From Actinomyces provencensis (GTDB lineage Bacteria; Actinomycetota; Actinomycetes; Actinomycetales; Actinomycetaceae), in contig NZ_LT700212.1 in the NCBI RefSeq assembly GCF_900155435.1, forward strand, positions 837,381 to 872,842: a stretch of 35,462 nt of DNA, in the 5' to 3' direction. The notes under the pieces were generated by a model. That model was not told the DNA's origin. It searched no databases and was given only the letters and a program-made list of their open reading frames with translations. The translations under genes and the position numbers were made by a program. Within the stretch, counting starts at the first letter, position 1. Every line of letters begins with the position of its first letter. Shown piece after piece: positions 26,443-34,383 of this stretch.

Positions 26443-27415
26443 GCACGTCGAGGTCGGGACCGCACGACTGCTGTCACTGGTCAGCTGGATCGGCGAACAC
26501 CCGGGCGTCACCGTGGAGGAGGCGGCCGCCCACTTCGGGCGCACACCGCACCAGTTGCGCCGCGACGTGGAGACCCTCGGGGACGTCGGGGACTCCCTGC
26601 CCGGCAGCTCCTTCGAGGTCGACTGGGACCTCCTGGAGCGCGAGGGCCGGCTGCGGGTGCACACCACCATGGGCCTCGACCTGCCACCGCGCCTCACCCG
26701 TGCCGAGGTCAGCGCCGTCCTCGTCGGGCTGCGCGCCATCGCGCCCGTCCTCGACGAGGACCTGCGCGCACGCCTGCCGCGGACCGCCATGTCCGTGGCT
26801 GCCCTGGCCACGGACACCGGGGACCTGTCCGGAGGACTCGCCGTGAGTTCGCCGGGTGACCCGGACGAGAGGCTCGCACAGCTGCGCCGAGCCCTCGGTG
26901 GGGGAGTCGCGGTGACCTTCTCCTACAGGTCACCCGACGGGCGCGTGACGGAGCGGGACGTCGACCCCTGGGAGATGCGCCGCATGGGTGCGGGATGGGT
27001 GCTGCGCGGGTGGTGCCACAGTGCAGGGGGCAGGCGCACGTTCCGTGTGGAACGCATGGACGACCTGTCCGTCACCGATCGGCCCGTGGACCACCGGGAC
27101 GAGGACCGCGACGCCGCCCCCACCGAGCGGGTACGCCTCACCCTGGCACCCGGAGCGCGCTGGGTCCTCGACGAGGTCGCCTGCGAACTCGTGGCCCATG
27201 ACAGTGCCTCCTTCACGATCGAGGTGCCGGTGTGGAGCAGGGGATGGGTGGAGGCGCTCCTCATCGACGTCTCGGCCCACCTGCTCGCCGTGGAGCCGCC
27301 CTCGTGGGCGACGGGGATGCGGGAGCTGGCGTGTGGGGCCCTGCGGGTCTGGACGGACCCCGGGGGGACTGGGGACAACGCTGCGGGAACGAACGGAACG
27401 GGAGGGACACGATGA
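26435..27415 (+). CDS. pafC: WYL-domain transcription factor, PafC-like
   Basis: The 326-residue protein has an N-terminal winged helix (LLSLVSWIGEHPGVTVEEAAAHFGRTPHQLRRDVETLGDVG) and a WYL domain with WVLRGWCHSAGGRRTFRVERM, the PafC-type core. It is the partner of PafB in the DNA-damage activator PafBC by family knowledge. The GTG at 26435 has AGGAGG 6 nt upstream and overlaps pafB by 8 nt, which fits stoichiometric production of a heterodimer. The 3' end overlaps the helicase gene in an ATGA. In Mycobacterium tuberculosis tatA and tatC lie between pafC and helY; they are absent here. Confidence 0.9.
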   Translation: MPEHVEVGTARLLSLVSWIGEHPGVTVEEAAAHFGRTPHQLRRDVETLGDVGDSLPGSSFEVDWDLLEREGRLRVHTTMGLDLPPRLTRAEVSAVLVGLRAIAPVLDEDLRARLPRTAMSVAALATDTGDLSGGLAVSSPGDPDERLAQLRRALGGGVAVTFSYRSPDGRVTERDVDPWEMRRMGAGWVLRGWCHSAGGRRTFRVERMDDLSVTDRPVDHRDEDRDAAPTERVRLTLAPGARWVLDEVACELVAHDSASFTIEVPVWSRGWVEALLIDVSAHLLAVEPPSWATGMRELACGALRVWTDPGGTGDNAAGTNGTGGTR

Positions 27416-30228
27416 GCCCCAGACGCAGGCGGGTGCGCAGGCCCTCCGCCGAGCCCGCACGCACGACCGGGAACATGGAGGAGCTTCCCCCGGCGAGCCG
27501 TTTCGACGCCTTCCGTGACCAGCAGCACTTCGAGACCACCGAGCGCCACGACTTCATCGAGACGCTCGGCTTCGAACCAGATCCCTTCCAGCTGGAGGGC
27601 ATGGAGGGTGTCGAGGACGGGGACTCCGTGCTCGTGGCCGCACCCACCGGCGCCGGCAAGACGGTGGTGGGTGAGTTCGCCACCCACCTGGCGGTGCGCC
27701 GTGGACACCGCGCTTTCTACACGACTCCCATCAAGGCGCTCTCGAACCAGAAGTTCGTCGACCTCCAGGTCCGCTTCGGGGAGTCCAATGTCGGCCTCCT
27801 CACGGGCGACACCTCCGTGAACCCCGGGGCGCCCGTGGTCGTCATGACCACCGAGGTCCTGCGCAACATGATCTATGCCGGCGCGGACCTCTCCGACCTC
27901 ACCCACGTGGTCCTCGACGAGGTCCACTACCTGGCCGACCGCTTCCGCGGCCCCGTCTGGGAGGAGGTCATCATCCACCTGCCCGCCCACGTCTCCGTGG
28001 TGGCACTCTCGGCGACGGTCTCCAACGCCGAGGAGTTCGGCGCCTGGATGCGCGAGGTGCGCGGCTCCTGCCGCATCGTCGTCTCCGAGCGGCGTCCCGT
28101 CCCCCTCTACCAACACATGATGGTCGACTCCGTCCTCTACGACCTCTACGCGCCGGGGCGCGAGGGGAGCGGGTCCGGCAGCCGTCTCAACCCCGAACTC
28201 CTCAGCGCGGTGTCCCCCTCAGGTCGCGCCGCCCCCCGGGCCCGGGGCAACGCGGGGCGGCGGTGGCAGGCGCACGAGGGCGGCCCCGGTCGGCCCCCGG
28301 CGCGGACACCCGCCAGGCGCGAGTCCCGGCCCTCGGCACTCATCACACTGGACCGCGCCCACCTGCTCCCGGCCATCGTCTTCATCTTCTCCCGTGCCGG
28401 GTGTGACGACGCGGTGCGCGCGGTGCTCGCCTCCGGGGTGGTCCTCACCTCGCGTGGCGAGGCACAGCGCATCCGTGACGTCGTGGAGGAGGCCGTGGCC
28501 ACGATCCCGCCCGAGGACCACGCCGTGCTGGGGGTGGACCGCTGGGCCGCGGCGCTCGAGCGTGGGATCGCCGCCCACCACGCCGGGCTGCTCCCCATCA
28601 TGAAGGAGACCGTCGAGCGTCTCTTCACCCGTGGGCTCGTGCGGGTCGTCTACGCCACCGAGACCCTCGCCCTGGGCATCAACATGCCCGCCCGCACCGT
28701 CGTCATCGAGTCCCTGCAGAAGTGGAACGGCGTGGCCCACGTGCAGCTCTCGGCGGGGGAGTACACCCAGCTCTCGGGTCGTGCGGGTCGGCGCGGCATC
28801 GACGAGGAGGGACACGCCGTGGTGCTGCATCGCGGCCGCGTGGCCCCCGAGGAGGTCGCAGCCCTGGCCTCCAAGCGCACCTACCCCCTGGTCAGTGCGT
28901 TCCACCCGACGTACAACATGGTCGTCAACCTGCTCACGCACTCCACCCGTGCGGCCACGCGTGACGTCCTGGAGACCTCGTTCGCCCAGTTCCAGGCCGA
29001 CGGTGCGGTGGTGGGCATGGCGCGTCGTGCCCGTGAGCTCCAGCGCGACATGGAGCGTCTCGGTGGGGAGGTGGAGTGCGACCGGGGAGACGCCCGGGAG
29101 TACTTCGCACTGCGGGACGAGCTCTCGGCCGCCCAGAAGGAGGCCTCCAGGGAGCGTCTGGCAGCCGGCAGGCGCGATGCGGAGTCGACCCTGCGCACCC
29201 TGCGCCGCGGCGACGTGGTCCACTACCGGCGGGGTCGCCGCCAGAACCACGCGGTCGTCCTGGACGCCCCCTCGGCGGCCTCGGGCACCGTCACGGTGCA
29301 GGTCATCGGGACCGATGCGAAGTTCCACCACCTGGGCCCCGAGGACGCCTCGGGGGGTCTGGGCGTGGTCGGGCGGCTCCCGGTGGCTCCCGACCTGCGT
29401 CCTCGACGCGCGAAGGACCGGGCCGGGCTCGCCGAGGAGCTGCGCCAGCTGGTGCGCTCGGGAACACTCGACTCCCCGCGGGAGCGGGCGGGAGCCCAGG
29501 ACCAGCGCATCGAGGACCTCGAGAGACGTATCCGCTCCCACCCGGTGCACTCCTGCCCCCACCGCGAGGAGCACGCGGTGGCAGGGCGTTCCTGGGTGCG
29601 CGCCCGCAACGAGTACCGCACCCTGAGCCGCACCATCGAGGGACGCACGAACTCCGTCGCCAAGGAGTTCGACCGGGTGTGCGCGGTCCTCGACGACCTC
29701 GGTTTCCTCACGGGCGAGCAGGTGACACCCGCGGGTGAGCAGCTGCGCAGCGTCTTCGGGGAGCGTGACCTCACCGTGGTCGAGGCCGTGCGCTCGGGCG
29801 CCTGGGACGGGCTCACCGCCGCCGAGCTGGCGGCAGTGGCCTCCACCTGTGTCTTCGAGGCGCGCTCCGAGCACGACCCGGACATGGACCTGCCGGGAGG
29901 CACGGGCGGACGCCTGGCACGGGCGTGGGCACTGACACTCCGGGCACAGGACCGCGTGGCCGCGGCCGAGGAGCGCGCCGGTGCGACACCGACCCCGGCA
30001 GCGGAACCCGGATTGATGACCGCCGTGCACGCCTGGGCCAGCGGGTCCTCCCTGGCCACGGCCCTGGCGACCGCCGACCTGCAGGGCGGGGACTTCGTGC
30101 GCTGGGTCCGCCAGGTGATGGACCTGCTCGACCAGCTGCGCCGCCTCGACCACCCGGGGCTCGCACGCCGCGCGGTGGAGGCCCGGGACCTGCTGGTGCG
30201 TGGCGTCGTGGCCTGGTCAGTGGTGTGA
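27412..30228 (+). CDS. helY: Ski2-like DEVH-box helicase, HelY-type
   Basis: The 938-residue superfamily 2 helicase has Walker A APTGAGKT (77-84), TTPIKALSNQK (Ia), DEVH (169-172), SAT (200-202) and motif VI QLSGRAGRRG (453-462), followed by a Ski2/Mtr4-type winged helix and C-terminal helical domain. Bacterial HelY-type proteins are ATP-dependent RNA/DNA helicases of uncertain cellular role. A low-complexity basic insert of about 60 residues (roughly 250-310, rich in Arg, Gly and Pro) separates the two RecA domains. The ATG at 27412 overlaps the pafC stop (ATGA) and has GGGAGGG upstream; the frame stays open further upstream but only inside pafC. Its coupling to pafBC suggests a part in the damage response, which is inference. 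Confidence 0.94.
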   Translation: MSPRRRRVRRPSAEPARTTGNMEELPPASRFDAFRDQQHFETTERHDFIETLGFEPDPFQLEGMEGVEDGDSVLVAAPTGAGKTVVGEFATHLAVRRGHRAFYTTPIKALSNQKFVDLQVRFGESNVGLLTGDTSVNPGAPVVVMTTEVLRNMIYAGADLSDLTHVVLDEVHYLADRFRGPVWEEVIIHLPAHVSVVALSATVSNAEEFGAWMREVRGSCRIVVSERRPVPLYQHMMVDSVLYDLYAPGREGSGSGSRLNPELLSAVSPSGRAAPRARGNAGRRWQAHEGGPGRPPARTPARRESRPSALITLDRAHLLPAIVFIFSRAGCDDAVRAVLASGVVLTSRGEAQRIRDVVEEAVATIPPEDHAVLGVDRWAAALERGIAAHHAGLLPIMKETVERLFTRGLVRVVYATETLALGINMPARTVVIESLQKWNGVAHVQLSAGEYTQLSGRAGRRGIDEEGHAVVLHRGRVAPEEVAALASKRTYPLVSAFHPTYNMVVNLLTHSTRAATRDVLETSFAQFQADGAVVGMARRARELQRDMERLGGEVECDRGDAREYFALRDELSAAQKEASRERLAAGRRDAESTLRTLRRGDVVHYRRGRRQNHAVVLDAPSAASGTVTVQVIGTDAKFHHLGPEDASGGLGVVGRLPVAPDLRPRRAKDRAGLAEELRQLVRSGTLDSPRERAGAQDQRIEDLERRIRSHPVHSCPHREEHAVAGRSWVRARNEYRTLSRTIEGRTNSVAKEFDRVCAVLDDLGFLTGEQVTPAGEQLRSVFGERDLTVVEAVRSGAWDGLTAAELAAVASTCVFEARSEHDPDMDLPGGTGGRLARAWALTLRAQDRVAAAEERAGATPTPAAEPGLMTAVHAWASGSSLATALATADLQGGDFVRWVRQVMDLLDQLRRLDHPGLARRAVEARDLLVRGVVAWSVV

Positions 30229-30230
30229 AC

Positions 30231-31925
30231 ATGGCGCAGTCGCCCTCGTCGCCCTCGTCGCCCACAAGAGCCTGGCCGGGCCGCCCGAACGCTGCTCGCG
30301 AGCGCACTCCCCGGACGCCACCGACGCCGGGCCCCGCCCTCCTCGGACCCCTGCCGCCCCTGCGGCGCTGGCGGGACTACCTCTGCCTCGCCCTGGCGGC
30401 GGTGGGGATGTGGGCGTCCTTCCCGGACGTGGACTGGTGGTTCCTGCTCGTCCCCTCCCTGGCGCTGCTGGTCTCCGTCATCGACCGGGTGGGGGCGTGG
30501 CGCGCCACCTGGTACACCTCGTTGTTCGCCCTGGCGTTCTGGCTGGCGCACATCGAGTGGGTGCGTGTGGCCACCGGCGGGTGGCTGCCGTGGGTGGCCC
30601 TGTCGATGACGCAGGTGCTGGCACTGGCCCTGTGGGGCTGGACGGTGTCAGTGGCGAGGGTGTGGCGCTGGACGCGCACCGTGTGGGGCCAGGCGCTGGT
30701 CCTCGGCGGCACCTGGGTCGGCATCGAGCAGCTCCGGTCCCGCGTCCCCTTCGGTGGCTTCGCCTGGGCCAACATCTCCTACGCGCAGGTCGACGCACCG
30801 CTGGGCCACCTCGCTCCCTGGGGCGGGGAGGTCCTCGTCTCCTTCCTCGCCGTGGTCGCGGCGGTGCTGCTGCGGCGCTCGGTCTCCCTGGCCCCCGCCC
30901 ACGAGGGCGACCACTGGTGGGGGAGACCTGCGGCCCTGGTGACGGCCCTCGCTCTCCTCGTTCTGCCCCTGGCCGTCTCCCTGCCGACCTCACAGGAGGC
31001 GGGGTCGATGAGCGTCGGTGTGGTGCAGGGCAATGTCGAGATCCCCGGGGACCGGACCTTCTCCGTGCCCAACAAGGTCACCGGGAACCACGCCAGGGTC
31101 ACCCACGAACTCGCGGCCAGCGGTCGGCACGTGGACCTGGTCGTGTGGGGGGAGAACTCCGCGGACCTGGACCCCCGTACACACCCGGAGACGGCGGCAC
31201 TGGTCTCGGAGGCCGTGGACGAGGTCGGCGCACCCACCCTGATCGGGTTCGTGGAGTACGGCGAGTCGACGCGCACGAACTGGGTCGGGCTCTGGTACCC
31301 GGGTGGGACCGCCCCCGATGCCACGCTCTACGGCAAACAGCACCCGGTGCCCTTCGGGGAGTACATCCCCTGGAGGCAGTTCATCTCCTCCCTGGCCTCC
31401 CAGACCGCACAGGTGTCCGTCGACATGGTCGCCGTGGACAACCCCGGACTGCTGGAGGTGCGCCTCCGGGACGGGCGCACGGTACCCCTGGCGGTGGGGA
31501 TCTGCTTCGAGGTCGCCTACGAGCCCCTGATCTCGGAGGGCGTGCGCATGGGCGGCCAGATCATCGTGATCCCCACGAACAACTACCACTTCCGCTACTC
31601 CGCGGAGTCCACCCAGCAGGCCCAGATGCTACGGTTCCGGGCGATGGAGTTCTCCCGCTCCGGCGTCCAGGCCTCGACCAACGGTGTCTCCATGATCGTG
31701 CGCCCTGACGGATCGGTCGTGTCGGCGACGCAGAAGCAGGTGGCGGACCACCTGGTCGCGGACGTCCCGCTGCGGACCTCGCTGACACCGGCAGCACGCC
31801 TGGCCGACTTCCCCGCTTGGTGCGCCATCGTGGCGACACTGCTGATGGGGATCGGTTCCACGGGGGCGCTGCTGGCGCTGCGGAGCGCTCGGGGTCGGGC
31901 GGGCGTGGAGAGGAGACACTCATGA
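30231..31925 (+). CDS. lnt: Apolipoprotein N-acyltransferase
   Basis: Lnt adds a third acyl chain to the N-terminal cysteine of lipoproteins. The 564-residue protein has a polar N-terminus, several membrane segments to about residue 250, and an external nitrilase-fold domain. The Glu-Lys-Cys catalytic triad is visible: Glu308 in VWGENSA, Lys369 in YGKQHPVPFGEYIP and Cys425 in VGICFEVAY. A final membrane segment is near residues 525-545. The ATG at 30231 begins 2 nt after helY; a GTG at 30225 overlapping the helY stop is an equally plausible start. The stop overlaps the next gene by 4 nt. RibY in this window is one possible lipoprotein substrate. Confidence 0.93.
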   Translation: MAQSPSSPSSPTRAWPGRPNAARERTPRTPPTPGPALLGPLPPLRRWRDYLCLALAAVGMWASFPDVDWWFLLVPSLALLVSVIDRVGAWRATWYTSLFALAFWLAHIEWVRVATGGWLPWVALSMTQVLALALWGWTVSVARVWRWTRTVWGQALVLGGTWVGIEQLRSRVPFGGFAWANISYAQVDAPLGHLAPWGGEVLVSFLAVVAAVLLRRSVSLAPAHEGDHWWGRPAALVTALALLVLPLAVSLPTSQEAGSMSVGVVQGNVEIPGDRTFSVPNKVTGNHARVTHELAASGRHVDLVVWGENSADLDPRTHPETAALVSEAVDEVGAPTLIGFVEYGESTRTNWVGLWYPGGTAPDATLYGKQHPVPFGEYIPWRQFISSLASQTAQVSVDMVAVDNPGLLEVRLRDGRTVPLAVGICFEVAYEPLISEGVRMGGQIIVIPTNNYHFRYSAESTQQAQMLRFRAMEFSRSGVQASTNGVSMIVRPDGSVVSATQKQVADHLVADVPLRTSLTPAARLADFPAWCAIVATLLMGIGSTGALLALRSARGRAGVERRHS

Positions 31926-32701
31926 CACGGTGGCAGCCACGCGTCCTGGTCGTGGTCCCGACCTATGACGAGATTCAGTCACTGCCCGCGATCCTGGGGA
32001 GACTGCACCGGGCCCTGCCGGAGGTGGACGTCCTGGTGGTGGACGACTCCTCGCCCGACGGCACGGGGGAGTGGGTGCGGGAGCACTCGGAGCGCGATCC
32101 TCGTCTCCACCTCCTGGAACGCCCGGCCAAGTCCGGTCTGGCCAGCGCCTATGTCGAGGGTCTCAGGTGGGGGACCGGGGCCGGGTACGACGTGCTCGTG
32201 CAGATGGACGCTGATGGGTCCCACCGGCCCGAACAGGTCGCCAAGCTGATCGCGCGCATGGACGGCCCCGACCACCCGGACCTGGTCATCGGCTCACGAT
32301 GGGTGACCGGGGGAGAGGTGGTGGGGTGGTCGCGCTCCCGCGAGCTGCTCTCACGCGCCGGCAACCTCTACATCCACGTGATGCTGGGCCTGGGTGTTCA
32401 CGACGCGACCGCCGGGTTCCGCGCGCACCGTGCCTCCTGGCTGTCGCGCTCGGGGGTCCTGGCGCGGGTCGGTTCCACGGGGTACGGGTTCCAGGTGGAG
32501 ATGACCTCGGCGAGCGTTCGCTCAGGCGCGGTGGTGGCGGAGGTGCCGATCTCCTTCGACGAGCGGCGCTTCGGCGTCTCCAAGCTCTCCGGTGACATCT
32601 TCTGGGAGGAACTGCGACTGGTGACGCGCGAGGGCGTGGCGCGGTGGACGGGCAGATGGGGGGCGGAGCGGTCCCGGACCACCCGAACTGCCCAGCGATG
32701 A
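31922..32701 (+). CDS. ppm1: Polyprenol/dolichol-phosphate mannose synthase (GT2 family)
   Basis: The 259-residue protein is a family 2 glycosyltransferase with VPTYDE near the start, VVDDSSPDGT (39-48), the metal-binding DAD in VQMDADGSHRPE (96-98), GSRWVTGGEVVGWSRSRELLSRAGN and the C-terminal RRFGVSKLS. It matches dolichol-phosphate mannose synthases, which transfer mannose from GDP-mannose to a polyprenyl phosphate at the inner face of the membrane. There is no C-terminal membrane domain. The ATG has GGAGAGGAG upstream and overlaps lnt (ATGA). In M. tuberculosis the same two activities are fused as Ppm1, so the adjacency supports both calls. Confidence 0.92.
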   Translation: MTRWQPRVLVVVPTYDEIQSLPAILGRLHRALPEVDVLVVDDSSPDGTGEWVREHSERDPRLHLLERPAKSGLASAYVEGLRWGTGAGYDVLVQMDADGSHRPEQVAKLIARMDGPDHPDLVIGSRWVTGGEVVGWSRSRELLSRAGNLYIHVMLGLGVHDATAGFRAHRASWLSRSGVLARVGSTGYGFQVEMTSASVRSGAVVAEVPISFDERRFGVSKLSGDIFWEELRLVTREGVARWTGRWGAERSRTTRTAQR

Positions 32702-32747
32702 CGGTCCGGTGGTGGGGTCCGCGGGGCGCACCTGCCCTGCGACTCCG

Positions 32748-32867
32748 GTCCGGCGACGCGAGGCAGCGGTGAAGCGGAACTGCTCCGCCGCTCCGGTCCG
32801 GCGACGCGAGTCCGCGGTGAAGCGGAACTGCTCCGCCGCTCCGGTCCGGCGACGCGAATCCGCGGTG
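32748..32867. repeat. Tandem array with 48-bp unit (2.5 copies plus a decayed one)
   Basis: Units at 32748-32795 and 32796-32843 are nearly identical and a third partial copy covers 32844-32867; a decayed copy may precede from about 32718. Each unit contains the small hairpin GCGGA-ACTGC-TCCGC. Because 48 is a multiple of three, every frame reads as a repeat-rich open frame on both strands; none has a credible start site. Confidence 0.85.
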
Positions 32868-32972
32868 GGCGCCCGCGGGAGCTGCAGCGCGGGCAAGTCC
32901 CGGTGCGGGCACGTCATGAGTGCCCTGACCTGCCAGGACCGCGATGGTCGAGGACCGCACCCCGGAACGGGG

Positions 32973-33007
32973 GAGCCGACGCCACCGTGACTCGGTGACG
33001 TCGGCTC
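32973..33007. terminator. Bidirectional hairpin terminator between ppm1 and rbpA
   Basis: GAGCCGACG (32973-32981) pairs perfectly with CGTCGGCTC (32999-33007). Inside, after one mismatch, CACCG pairs with CGGTG. The resulting ~14-bp stem stands between convergent genes, 44 nt beyond the rbpA stop. There is no long T-tract. Confidence 0.7.
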
Positions 33008-33050
33008 GCTTGCCTCGTGTGACGGGTGTGGACCCGTCAGCAATGGGTGT

Positions 33051-33416
33051 TCAGCTCTTGCGGTAGGAGCCCTCGGGACGCAGTCGCCCCTCACGCAGGA
33101 GGGTCAGCTGCTCGGTGAGGACCTGGTCGAGCTCCTCGATGGAGCGACGCTCCCGGAGCATGTCCCAGTGCGTGCGCACGGGCTTGGCCGCCTTCGCGTC
33201 CTCCTCCTCGGGAACGTCGCCGACGATCTCGGCGACGGATCCGCACTTGCACTCCCAGGTCGCGGGAGGCGTGGCCTCAGTCGCGAAGGGGATCTCGAAC
33301 TCGTGGCCGTTGGGGCACAGGTACTTGGCCGTGAAGCGGTCGGCGAAGACGACACCCTCCTCGGACTCCATCGACTTGGCGCCGATCTGCATGCCGCGAA
33401 GCGCGCGGTCTGCCAT
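33051..33416 (-). CDS. rbpA: RNA polymerase-binding protein RbpA
   Basis: RbpA binds the housekeeping sigma factor and stabilises the open complex; it is essential in mycobacteria. The 121-residue protein begins MADRALRGMQIGAKSME, has a central RbpA core with a metal-ligand set (Cys34, His38, Cys56, Cys58) and the sigma-interacting helix RTHWDMLRERRSIEEL (81-96). These zinc ligands are kept here, while M. tuberculosis RbpA has lost some. A ~10-residue basic tail follows the family end. The ATG has GAGGAGG 6 nt upstream. It is transcribed alone from a promoter that includes a sigma-R-type element. Confidence 0.97.
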   Translation of the reverse strand: MADRALRGMQIGAKSMESEEGVVFADRFTAKYLCPNGHEFEIPFATEATPPATWECKCGSVAEIVGDVPEEEDAKAAKPVRTHWDMLRERRSIEELDQVLTEQLTLLREGRLRPEGSYRKS

Positions 33417-33449
33417 GGGTTCCTCCTCAGGATTGGTGACACTGTCCCA

Positions 33450-33476
33450 AACGTCCAGATTCTAGCGGATATTCCC
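33450..33476 (-). promoter_or_regulatory. Sigma-R/SigH-type promoter of rbpA, overlapping a TAGAAT -10
   Basis: On the minus strand GGGAAT (33476-33471) is followed by 18 nt and then GTT (33452-33450), an exact match to the Streptomyces sigma-R consensus GGGAAT-N18-GTT. Between them TAGAAT (33464-33459) is a good housekeeping -10. In Streptomyces coelicolor rbpA is known to have a sigma-R-dependent promoter, so a thiol-stress input here is likely. Confidence 0.78.
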
Positions 33477-33515
33477 ATCCGTCACCCCTCGTGCCCGCCT
33501 CCGGGTGGGCTCTGG

Positions 33516-33521
33516 CACAAT
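33516..33521 (+). promoter_or_regulatory. Candidate -10 of a leaderless M50 peptidase transcript
   Basis: CACAAT within CTGGCACAATG ends 6 nt before the GTG at 33528. No Shine-Dalgarno is present. Confidence 0.5.
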
Positions 33522-33527
33522 GCGCAC

Positions 33528-34262
33528 GTGGACGTGGACGTGGACGGATTCTGGGACCAGCTGCTGGACCACCTGGGGCGATCACTGGTCGTCGGCCAGG
33601 CGGCCGATGACGTGTGGGTGCTCGCAGGTGTCGTCCTCGGCCTGCTCCTCGTGCTGACGCCGCTGTGGCGTCTGACGCGCACGGCGGTGACGGTCGTCCA
33701 CGAGCTCGGGCATGCCCTGGTGGGAGTCCTGTGCGGACGTCGCTTCACGGGGTTGGTCATCAACCCGGACATGTCCGGCCACACCGTGACCCGCGGGCGC
33801 GGCAACGGCCCGGGTCTGGTGGCGACGTCGGCAGCGGGCTATCCCGCGCCCTTCGTCTGTGGAGCGGCCTTGGTCGTGGCCGTCGGGGCGGGACGCACAG
33901 GCGTCGTCCTGCTCCTCGCGATCGTGGCACTGCTGGTGGGGCTGCTCAGGTCCCGGTCCGTGTACACCGTGGTGGTGATGCTGGCGCTGCTCGTCGGGAC
34001 GGTCGCGTTGTGGTGGTGGGGCGCACCGGACCTCGGCGCCGCCGTGGTGACCTCAGCCGGTGTCCTGGTGCTTGCGGGTGCGTGGAGGCAGTTGGTCAAC
34101 GTCGCCCTCCACGGGGACCGCCGTCAGGACCCCGGCATGCTGGCAGCCATGACGCGGATCCCTGCGGCTCTGTGGATTCTTGCCTTCGCGGTCATCGGTG
34201 CTGCGACGACCTGGTGGGCAGTCCGGGCCCTGGTCGACCCGGTGACAGCCGCGATCAGCTGA
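33528..34262 (+). CDS. M50 family (site-2-protease-like) membrane metallopeptidase
   Basis: The 244-residue protein has the zinc protease motif HELGH at residues 58-62 in a membrane segment that starts near residue 30, then about five more hydrophobic segments. The M50B-like region around GHTVTRGRGNGPGLVATSAAGYPAPFVCGAALV fits the second half of the active site, though a clear LDG/NPDG motif is not seen; NPDMSG may stand in its place. Such short actinobacterial M50 proteins have no known substrate. A role in regulated membrane proteolysis is only a family expectation. The GTG start looks leaderless, and VDVDVD at the N-terminus comes from a GTGGAC triplicate. It is divergent from rbpA. Confidence 0.85.
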   Translation: MDVDVDGFWDQLLDHLGRSLVVGQAADDVWVLAGVVLGLLLVLTPLWRLTRTAVTVVHELGHALVGVLCGRRFTGLVINPDMSGHTVTRGRGNGPGLVATSAAGYPAPFVCGAALVVAVGAGRTGVVLLLAIVALLVGLLRSRSVYTVVVMLALLVGTVALWWWGAPDLGAAVVTSAGVLVLAGAWRQLVNVALHGDRRQDPGMLAAMTRIPAALWILAFAVIGAATTWWAVRALVDPVTAAIS

Positions 34263-34277
34263 TCGCCCGTCGGGCGA
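34263..34277 (+). terminator. Small hairpin after the M50 gene
   Basis: TCGCCC and GGGCGA pair around GTC directly after the stop codon. The short 6-bp stem and absence of a T-tract make it a weak terminator candidate. Confidence 0.3.
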
Positions 34278-34383
34278 AGGGGTGACCTCCTCGGAACCGG
34301 ACGCACACCGCAGCCTCCCCATGGGAGGACGGAATTCAGGCTCTTGTGACTCTTCCGTGGGTGGTTGAGCGGGTCTGTGGGGG

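Noticed and set aside
28219-30153. Long minus-strand open frame opposite helY
   Set aside because: It is complementary to a helicase with all motifs intact and shows typical shadow composition.
32709-32990. 93-codon frame with a 16-residue repeat (plus strand), also open on the minus strand
   Set aside because: The openness follows from the 48-bp repeat unit; there is no Shine-Dalgarno or conserved domain, and both strands look equally coding.
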